A DNA stretch of 64,000 bases, taken from NCBI GenBank assembly GCA_013420905.1, contig JAAXNY010000008.1, positions 496,001 to 560,000 of the forward strand. Reading direction: 5' to 3'. A program made the position numbers and the translations under genes. Shown in pieces: positions 56,131-64,000 of this stretch. The notes below the pieces were generated by a model that did not search any database, was not told where the DNA came from, and saw nothing but the letters and a program-made list of their open reading frames with translations. This DNA is from Collybia mongolica. Lineage: Eukaryota; Basidiomycota; Agaricomycetes; Agaricales; Clitocybaceae. How positions within the stretch are numbered: position 1 is the first letter of the stretch; every line of letters begins with the position of its first letter.

Positions 56131-58254
56131 GTAGAGGGCCATTACTGGCAGATACAAGTCCTTATGTTTTTTTTTTTGATTAACTTTTCTTTATATTTCT
56201 AGAACCAGGTTGTTACAATAGAACTAGCTATCCAGAATCTCTTCAACTTTATATTACTTTTTTTTGTTGATAAGTTTGGTTCTGGAACACTTGTCAGGCA
56301 TTGTCCTAGAGTTAGATTGTAGGATACAGGGAGTAGCTTGACATCATGGAAGGCCTGATGGATACACAACATGAAGATGTAATATGACCACACATTTGAG
56401 CTTGCCAAATACTTGTTGCACTTCTGTAAGGGGTCATGTTGCCAAGAGGCTCAGACAGGGAGCAGTATACACAGTATGAATAACCATGCAGGGAAGGGAT
56501 GAACATAGAGCACTAGAGGCTTGACTATGAGTAGAGAACCCAGCCCAAGTCTATTGCAAAGGTGCCCTTCCATGGAGAGGAAGGGGCACCTTATATACAG
56601 TACATTGTACCTATGTCTCAAATAACAACAGAATCTGATATCAGTAACTCTACTGATGTAACAATACATCTGTGATATGTTAGTCCAGAGTAAACTACTA
56701 TCTGTCAAGGGGTTAAAGCAGTGTGTGTCAGAATAATAGATATAACAGTGAGGATATGCAAGCTGTGCAATAGTGATTCTGATGGCTAGATGTGGACAAA
56801 CAAGTGATCCCCTTACAACTTCAGCCATATCCATGGTTATGCCAATAGAAGTTGGTGTTTATAGATCCTATACAAATATCCACCAATAAAAGGTAACAAT
56901 ATATATCTAGGCATTTTCCTTAAAAACAAGTCAGCTGGTAAAGTGGGGACTTAGACTCTCAGAGATGGACTATGTGAAAAAATTAACAAACTTGGAAATG
57001 TAGATCCATATTTGTATATTCCAAATATACAACCAACTCAGTAGCTTCTCTGGGGACTTTATGCTGAGCTATATGGGCCACACAGACCACACAGACAAAT
57101 GCAGGTGTCTACAGTCTGAGCTCAGACCCTGTTTGGCAGGGAGCCCTGCTTAATTGGCAGTCTGCATCTGAGCCAAGTCAAAGCTAAGTCCATAAATCCA
57201 CACTGTTACTTGGATGCTCAGACCCAGTTTGGAACAACTCCTCATGAAGTCCATGCAGACTGTCCAGATTGCTTACTTAATCATAGTTACCATTGCTTAT
57301 TTGATGCACAAAAATGCAATATTTTGGAGAGTCAAATACAAGGCCTCAAGGTTACATGTCATGTGCATAAAGCATGCAGATTAACCATTTGGTAAGTCCA
57401 AGGTGCTTGTTTTTATAATGACCCCTGCTGCCTACTCTTGGCCATTACTGGCAATGGCTGAATATTGTTGATAGATACTACATCACCTGTCAGCCTTGTT
57501 GTCAACCTCCACCACTACATTCCCAGCTGCCCCACCCATCACCTCCCTGCCATATGATTGTGCACAATACTGCCAAGTACAATGCCAGGTCCCACTGCCA
57601 TGGATACCACCACCCTCTCTCATACCCACCCCTCTCAGTAAAAATAACAACTGCAAAATCACAACAATAAGAGCTGCAGCAAGAACTACAGAGGCACCTG
57701 TCATATTACCAGTGACTGCCTGACCACATCTGCTAGTGAGCAGCTAGCATGGTGGACATGGATGGTGCAGTGGTGTATTCCATATGGTAGAACCATCACC
57801 TGGTGGCTGGGTGTGCACCCCTGGATGTGCTGTCTAGACCAAGTAGTGCCAATCACCCCTGTGCCCAAACTAGATGTGTGTAAGGTGAGTGCATATGTGC
57901 CTCACATCTAGTTGCTCAGATATACCTTGTTCTATTGTATATGCACCTATATACTGCTGTATACCTTGAGACTACCTTGGTGTAATTCTATCTACATTGT
58001 GATATGTTCTTATTCCTTTTACAAATATTAGTTTACTTCTTACTAATACTTTACCCCTGTACTATTTGCACAGCTCTAGTAGGCTGATATAGACTTCTGG
58101 TACACCCACAGTATTTATCCAATGTACCTATTTATAGATTGGACTACCCAATTGTGAAACTTAAACTAATTGTTTAAATTTTAAGACAATTAATAAACAA
58201 AGAATATACCAAATAGTTAAATCACTAAGAAAGTAATATTGATCCAAATGCCTA
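56131..58254. other. Repeat-like AT-rich stretch
   Basis: No supported gene. T-runs at 56169 and 56258, open stretches below 130 codons without recognisable motifs, and no clear element ends. Confidence 0.4.
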
Positions 58255-59182
58255 CTTGGGTGGAGTGAGCCAACACACTGTGTGGCTCCATTCCACATTC
58301 AGGAAGTTGTAAATGAGTAGAAACAATGTAGATGATAGTTTATAGAGGTCATGTGACCATGGGAAAATGTTACCAAGTAAACAAGCAATACCTGTGCACA
58401 AAACCCAATGCCATAGCCTGCCTGGTTATGGAGAAAACACAAAAACCACCAGAACTAACTTTTCTCAGGATCATGGACACTAATAAGCATTCAGATTGTT
58501 GTCATGTATTTGGTATACTTATATGGTGGAATAGATCATGTGACATGTGCCAATAAATAGAGAAATCAATCTAATTTGTATTTCAGGTAAATATAGTAGT
58601 AGTTGTTGATTATTCCAATGTTTAGTTTAATTTCCCACAAGGGTCATATTTGGTAAGGGTCATTGTTGTTATAAGATGTTTGTTTACCCCTGACATAACA
58701 CACAGACCTTCAAAACTAGCTGAATCTGGACATTTCTAAAATTTCGCTCAAAATGGACTGTGGGAAAAATATGCTCAACAAGGAAATTGTAGAGCCATGT
58801 TTGTACATTCCAAACATATAAAAATAAAGTTAATAGCTTTACTGGTTATGGAGAAAAACACAAAATAAATTTTGAAACACAACACTCTGACATATTAGAT
58901 ATGCATAATTCTGATGGCATCATCAAAGGCATTATGTAAGCATCCCAAATACATGCAAATTATGTCACAACACTTTGTATTTGTGGAGAAATGCTGTAAA
59001 AAGCTATAAGAGAAGAAAAATCCCATTATGGAAATATTTTCCCGCGGTGTTGAAATATGAATCAATCAATCAATCAATCAATCAACTTTTTGCCCAAAAA
59101 CTGGGTTGATAAAGAACTTGTAATCAATCAATCAATCAATCAATCAATTTTTTGCCTGAAACCTGGGTTGATAAAGAACTCG
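58255..59182 (+). mobile_element. 0.9-kb repeat, copy E with doubled tail
   Basis: CTTGGGTGGAGTGAGCC at 58255 onward; it lacks the CAGGTACTCGTTCTTTATTT block of the other copies. The 3' tail, ATCAATCAATCA plus CTGGGTTGATAAAGAACT, occurs twice in a row (59062-59122 and 59124-59182). Confidence 0.8.
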
Positions 59183-60375
59183 TAATAATAGAAACAAGTT
59201 CCCATAGTATTGAAATGTATACCAACCATTCAACATTTAACATTTTATTTCTAGCCTTGCATCCTGGGTTAATCAAAAACTTATCAGATATGCTAAAAAT
59301 AGAAATATCATCATCAAAGACAAAGTTCAAACAAATGTACATATGTCTGTTAAGTGTTTTTTGTTGTATTATCACATACTATATTTAACCATACTTATAT
59401 AGCTAGCCATTGTCAAGATATTGAGCATTATAGATTCCAGGAACATCCACATTGACTTGTTTGGCTATGCTTATGGCCAAGTAATATATAAATGTGATAT
59501 TAAAATAGATATAATAAGAGATTATAATCAAATTTGGAAAGGCAAACAAATATAAATATACATTTCCTGGTGTACCCCCTCCATAGGTCTAGGGGTAGTA
59601 GCAATTTCAATTGTTTCTGTTAGCCTTGTATTTGCTGAGATATGCATCATCTATATTGTGGGAATTTCATTAATATTGTTTGTTTGGCCAGATATTGGCA
59701 AAGTAATATACAGATGATATTCATTTGTAATATGTAGTAAAAAGGTTGTTGTTGATAATGAGATTTGGAAGGGTACAAACAACTACAAACACATATAAAC
59801 AAACACATCATGTATTCCTTTACAATGTCTAGTAGTAGCATGTCCATCAGCTTTGTATTTGCTGAGATACAGTAAGTATCATCTATATTGTGGGAATTTC
59901 TTTGATATTATTGTTTGTTTGGCCAGATGTGATGAAGTGATATACAGACAGTATTCATTTGTAATATGTAGCAAGAAAATTGTTGTTGATGAGGTTTATA
60001 AAAATAAAAACAAATACAAACACTTACAAACATATACATGAGGTACTACTTCACCATATCTAACACTAGCAATTTAAATTATATCCATAGGCCTTGTTGT
60101 TGTTGAGATATGCAATGATTTATATTGTGGGAACTTTGATGGTATTGTTTGTTTGGCTAGCTGTGGCAAAGTCATATACAAACTTGATATTCATTTGTAA
60201 CATGCTTGTAGTGAGAGAGCTGCTTTTGATCATGATGTTTGAAGGTGAACAAACAAATACAAATACATACAAATATACCAATTGGGTAGCCCTTCACCAT
60301 ATCTAGTGATAGCAATTTAAATTGCATCCATAGGTCTTGTCATTGTTGAGATATTCAATGTTTTGTAGTGTGGGA
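59183..60375 (+). repeat. Degenerate tandem repeat, period about 235 bp
   Basis: The sentence GAGATATGCA-ATCATCTATATTGTGGGAA-TTTGTTTGGC-CAGATAT-AAGT-ATACAGA-ATTCATTTGTAA recurs with TGTGGGAA at about 59658, 59899, 60127 and 60369, with a weaker first copy from about 59395. Copies are 70-85 percent alike by eye. It is AT-rich and non-coding. Confidence 0.7.
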
Positions 60376-60407
60376 AAAGTTTGGCCCAAAGCGGAAGAAG
60401 CCTCTTG

Positions 60408-60470
60408 TAATCGTGCTTACGTTTGTCAACTACGCTGTAACAGCGTAGTTGACAAACGTAAGCACGATTA
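60408..60470. repeat. Perfect 63-bp palindrome
   Basis: 31-base arms (60408-60438 and 60440-60470) around a single A at 60439; the arm starts TAATCGTGCTTACG and ends in ACTACGCTGT. It is more GC-rich than its surroundings. No mismatch was found. Confidence 0.95.
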
Positions 60471-60964
60471 TGCAGTGGACAGTTATTAATTAATTCTTGA
60501 GATATCCCAACATAAGACCAATTAACTCTTAAATTATGGTATTGAATGCAGCTTATGTTAGCAGTTGCCTTTTTTGCTCGAAATCCGCGCGTCGGCTAAT
60601 TTTGATTCCCACAGTTAGAAAAATATTTCCACGACTACAAAGTGTTACTGATGTACTTCAAAATGTTTACTGATCATGTTCTAATGAATTCTCGGAACAC
60701 TTCAAAATTACTAACCGTGGGAAAAACAACACTGGATCTTGTTGGGTACGCTGAATTTTCCCCGCAAACCCAGGATGATGAACGAGTTACTTATGTAAAC
60801 ATAAGGACTCGTAACTCAAGTGTGTAGACTTGAGGCCATGTATCTTTCAGCTATGAATGCCAGTCTTACCTAATGGTTATGAATGTCAAAAATATTATGT
60901 AATGCTCCTGCCTGTGCACATTCAAATCTTGTTGGGTGCAAATTTTTCAGCACTGTTATATTAT

Positions 60965-61625
60965 GTCATTCAGTTACATAATTTGCGTCAAATTAATAAT
61001 CTGATTAGAAATAATATTAGTCAGCATCTGGCTGTGTGGACTCTACCAGCTGTCCGGCTGGGCTTGTCTGTGTGTCCACATGAAATCGCATGGATTGACA
61101 TGGACTCAGCACAGATGTGGACTATCATCTGACTGAGCATCCTGCCAAATGAGTCTGTGTGGAGTCCATGTGTCTGCATGGAGTCCGCATGGGTTATGTG
61201 GCTTAGTGTAAAGACCTCTTGTCATCCTCAAGGTGGTGGTAGTTGTCTTTGCTGTAGTAGTAGTTGTTGTTGTTGTGCCATTGTTGGTGCCGCTGCTGTT
61301 GCCATTGTTGCCACAGGCCTTGTTGGCACTGTTGCTGTCTTCATCATTGTTGTTGTCATTGTCATTGCTGCCTTCCTCACTGTTGCTGTCGGTGGCCATA
61401 TCCTTCATCTCAAGTTCCTGAAGTGGGGGGGGGGGTACAACTCACCTGGTTCTGCCCCTCAGGGCGCCCTTTCTCATCATCCCCTTGTTCTGTGCCTGTT
61501 TCTATCCTTTGCCCCACACCAGTCTTGTGTGTCATCATGTTGACATCAGTTGGCATTTGATGCATTGGTGTTGGTGGCATGGGTCTGTTGGCATTGGTGT
61601 CAGCATTCACTCCTGGCAGCAGACA
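60965..61625. mobile_element. Rearranged M-family fragment (M5)
   Basis: 60965-61216 is an M end (ATAATCTGATTAG, GGACTC words, then CTTAGTGTAAAGACCTC). Beyond this end, 61217-61625 resembles the inner part of M3 (GTTGTTGTTGTTG, CCTTCCTCACTGTTGCTG, CTGCCCCTCAGGGCGCCC). End and core are therefore in the wrong order relative to M1 and M3. Confidence 0.6.
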
Positions 61626-62206
61626 GTTTATCTGAGGGATATATGAATGAAAAGACCTGTTCCCTACCATCTGATATGTGTATATTTTGGATAAAGTATT
61701 GGTAGTTATCTTGGAAATTCCCTAGATAACCCCCCCTGCTATCTGGAGTGTTTTTTGTGGACAAATTAGTAATTTATCCCAAAAGAATTCCTACAGAAAA
61801 ATTCTGGACCCATGTACCCTGTTTTTGACATGTATATCTGAGAAGCAAGTTTTCTGTACCCATGGATATTTCTGGGGGAAAAACTTATTGAATATCTTAA
61901 AAGGAATTTCCTTGGGAAACACGTTACTTTTATCTCAACAAAATAACAATAGAAAAATATAATATTGTTCTGATGGATATCTGTTTGGCAATATGTTTCA
62001 CATATTTCTAGCAGAAATATGCAAAGAAAAAGACATTGTGTCGCTCATTGTGCTGCTCATTGACATACACATGTGCACTCAAGGGGTCACCTGGGTGTGC
62101 ATTCACTCAATGCCCCCACTCTTTACTTGGCACATTCACTCACTGCTTCAACATGCCCACCCACCACTTTGACACGCTCACACACCCACACAACTTCCTT
62201 ACTCAC
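61626..62206. other. Spacer without gene
   Basis: No gene and no recognised element; a CACTCA/CACACCC-rich stretch lies at 62090-62200. Confidence 0.4.
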
Positions 62207-62208
62207 TA

Positions 62209-62758
62209 CAGTGGCTCAAAAAACTGCCCCAATGTTTGTACATTTTTGAAAGATCAATATGGTATGAAGTGCTGACATAAGCAGGGGACCTGGGGTAATT
62301 ATGTAAGATACTATGACATCGTGGCTTTCCAATGGACCCTGGATCATGTGATTTGGATCAAAACCCATTAAGCTATAGGCCAAACAAAATGATTACTCAT
62401 TGGGGCAGTTTTTTGACCCTCTATTAATTTTCTATCTAATACTTTGTATGACCACCTTTTGCCTTTATAACTGCTTGTATCCGCCTGGGCATACTTTCTA
62501 TCAGGTTTTGGCATACCTCTGGTGGAATTTCACCCCACTCTTCAGCCAATCTATCCCACAACTCATGTACTCCTTTGGGTGGTGTCGGATATTCTTTAAG
62601 ACAGCGCTTGAGATGTTCCCAAAGGTGTTCTATTGGATTCATGTCAGGGGATTGGGCAGGCCAGCCAAGGACTTGAATGTTGTTGTCTTCAAACCACTGT
62701 GTGGCCAGTCCAGATGTGTGTTTGGGGTCGTTATCTTGCTGAAAGTAGCGCTCGCCAT
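62209..62758 (-). mobile_element. 5'-truncated Tc1-like transposon
   Basis: It starts after TA (62207-62208) with CAGTGGCTCAAAAAACTGCC, and a second, inverted copy of the inner words, CATTGGGGCAGTTTTTTGA, lies at 62398-62416. The other end is cut off by the retrotransposon at 62759. Confidence 0.8.
62436..62758 (-). pseudogene. Tc1-like transposase, C-terminal part
   Basis: The DDE-type catalytic region is open to the break: GERYFQQDNDPKHTSG with the second Asp, GWPAQSPDMNPIEHLWEHLK with the final acidic residue, then CQNLIESMPRRIQAVIKAKGGHTKY and stop. The N-terminal helix-turn-helix part and the first catalytic Asp are missing because of the Gypsy insertion. The sequence seen has no lesion, so the insertion may be recent. 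Confidence 0.88.
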
Positions 62759-63223
62759 TGTTACAATTTCCTCTATTCTTTCGTCACATCATTCCTTTCC
62801 TTTCTTCTTTACTATCAGACGCTCATTTGACCTTATCTTTGACATCCATATATGCATTCTTTTTCTCATGGTTACTAAGCTTTCTTACTCATCTTCTTAG
62901 ATAGCTTACTAACCCTTATCTATAACGAATAGCGTAAACAACGCTTATCAGACTGCTATGTATATATACGGGTAGTTTAGCTTAGCTAGTTCTTTAGCTT
63001 GACCTAGCTGAATTCACCTTATTCATCTATTCTCTTGACGCGAACTCGATCCTATCCGCCTTACGAAGGGGGTAGTGCATCCCTGATCAGATAAACTCGA
63101 TAACCTGACTTTAGCCCTATTGAGGGAGTCAATAGACGTTGGACTTACAGAAGTCAACGGTCTAAGAACGAACGAACGACTCAGCATATTGATCTAGAGG
63201 ATAAGGCCTAAACAGCCGTAACA
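62759..63223 (+). repeat. 5' long terminal repeat
   Basis: 465 bp beginning TGTTAC and ending GTAACA, an inverted pair typical of LTR ends. TATATATACGGG near 62960 may be the core promoter. AAAGGTCAAGC follows where a primer-binding site is expected; I could not match it to a tRNA. The second LTR is outside the window. Confidence 0.75.
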
Positions 63224-63519
63224 AAAGGTCAAGCTGATCAGAACCGTCAACCTATAAAGGTTCAGACGCAACGGCACCACGATACGGATTGAAACCTGCG
63301 AGCAGCAGTGAAAGTAGCAGAAGCAGCAGCAGACAAAGCACAATCAGCAGCGAAGACTTCCAAGACGCGGAAGAACAACCAAGACTTGTAATAATCACAC
63401 AAACAGAAACGCCCACCACGCCGAGACAACCAAAAGCAGAAAGTTCCAAAGGAAAGGAACCAGAGAAACCGAAACCCGAACCACCGAATTCCCCGATACC
63501 ACCAGACTCAGACGTAGAA

Positions 63520-64000
63520 ATGGCAGACGAGCGAAGACCCACCGAAATTAAACTTAGCTCACCGAACATCTTCGATGGAAATCGAAGAATGACAAAGGAC
63601 TTCGTCCTTGATTGCAAAATGTATTTGCAGGCAAACGACAGAATCTACGATACAGATTGGAAAAAGATCCTCTATGTACTTTCGTACATGAAGGGAGGAA
63701 CAGCAGGACCATGGAAAAAGTCCTGGTATGGAGAAAACAGCGATCACCCAGGAACTTTCACAACATTTATGACAACAGTTGAAGAAGCGTTCTCTACTCC
63801 AGATGAGGCAGGAGACGCTAGACAAACCTTGAAGACACTGCGCATGTCAGGAAATATGACTGCAGACGACTACATCGCTGAATTTAAATCAGCCGCATCA
63901 GAAAGCAAGATTACAGAAAGTGAAGCACTTGTCGAATACTTCATGGAAGGAATACCTCCTTCTTTGATGCAGAAAATCTTAACAATGGACAACCCACCGA
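63520..64000 (+). CDS. Gag protein of Ty3/Gypsy element (partial)
   Basis: Gag forms the particle in which the element's RNA is copied. The first in-frame ATG is at 63520 (MADERRPTEIKLSSP); the frame is open upstream to about 63236 with a Ser-rich then Pro/Lys/Glu-rich sequence without an ATG, so an earlier start is possible only by a non-standard codon or splicing. The retrotransposon gag domain is seen as FDGNRRMTKDFVLDCKMYL, LSYMKGGTAGPWKKSWY, FTTFMTTVEEAFSTPD, AGDARQTLKTLRM, TADDYIAEFKSAAS and ALVEYFMEGIPPSL. No stop or frameshift occurs in the 160 codons visible. The zinc knuckle and pol would lie beyond the window. Confidence 0.88.
   Translation, partial: MADERRPTEIKLSSPNIFDGNRRMTKDFVLDCKMYLQANDRIYDTDWKKILYVLSYMKGGTAGPWKKSWYGENSDHPGTFTTFMTTVEEAFSTPDEAGDARQTLKTLRMSGNMTADDYIAEFKSAASESKITESEALVEYFMEGIPPSLMQKILTMDNPP

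Larger units (their letters stand above)
62759..64000 (+). mobile_element. Ty3/Gypsy retrotransposon, 5' part
   Basis: LTR (62759-63223), leader and the beginning of gag; it continues past the window. It is inserted into the Tc1 transposase, leaving GCCAT (62754-62758) as the expected 5-bp duplication to be found behind the distant second LTR. Confidence 0.85.

Overview
The window looks like a piece of a transposon-rich basidiomycete genome, most likely an Agaricomycete. The reasons are short introns of about 50 nt, a FunK1 fungal-type kinase, a KDZ/CxC2 transposon, a basidiomycete-type TEA-domain regulator, and a mix of hAT, Harbinger, Helitron, Tc1 and Ty3/Gypsy elements. No rRNA, tRNA or CRISPR array was seen. 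Family assignments come from motif recognition by eye; no database search was run.

0.6-14 kb is the host-gene part. It holds a multi-pass membrane protein with ankyrin repeats on the minus strand (3343-668), in which eight successive exons are exactly 99 nt, one ankyrin repeat each, and seven successive introns start with GC instead of GT. A decayed kinase-like pseudogene (about 5.7-6.5 kb), a truncated kinase (7400-6759) and an intact two-exon FunK1 kinase (9072-11375) follow. From 11.4 to 14.0 kb I see no convincing gene.

14045-27964 is one 13.9 kb DNA transposon of the KDZ (Kyakuja-Dileera-Zisupton) group, with terminal inverted repeats of about 245 bp and a candidate target duplication. 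All five of its genes can be read through with clean splice sites: the KDZ transposase, a protein ending in repeated acidic MISSDE motifs, an 842-aa protein with ten proline-rich repeats, an 897-aa protein with a Zn2Cys6-spaced cysteine cluster, and a 161-aa protein. Two divergent intergenic regions (20296-20583, 26422-26610) look like shared promoters. This intact cargo-carrying element is the most interesting thing here.

28.1-37 kb is a TEA/ATTS transcription factor gene (minus strand) destroyed by several events: a CGA-to-TGA type nonsense change in the TEA domain, a 628-bp internally deleted hAT in an exon with a perfect 8-bp target duplication, a 4.65-kb hAT in an intron (itself interrupted by a 0.9-kb repeat), and a Harbinger element 74 bp upstream of the start codon.

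37.5-62 kb is nested repeats: a head-to-tail series of Helitron-like units, a second hAT inside one of them (TSD CTTTTAAG), five copies of the 0.9-kb repeat, a family of non-autonomous elements with ends like CTTTACACTCCCCCACAT (one copy nested in another of the same family), a degenerate tandem repeat of about 235 bp, and a perfect 63-bp palindrome. The window closes with a Tc1 element cut by a Ty3/Gypsy retrotransposon (LTR 62759-63223, gag from 63520) that runs off the end. Old copies show CpG-to-TpG decay while the KDZ element, the FunK1 gene and the youngest repeats keep their CpGs.
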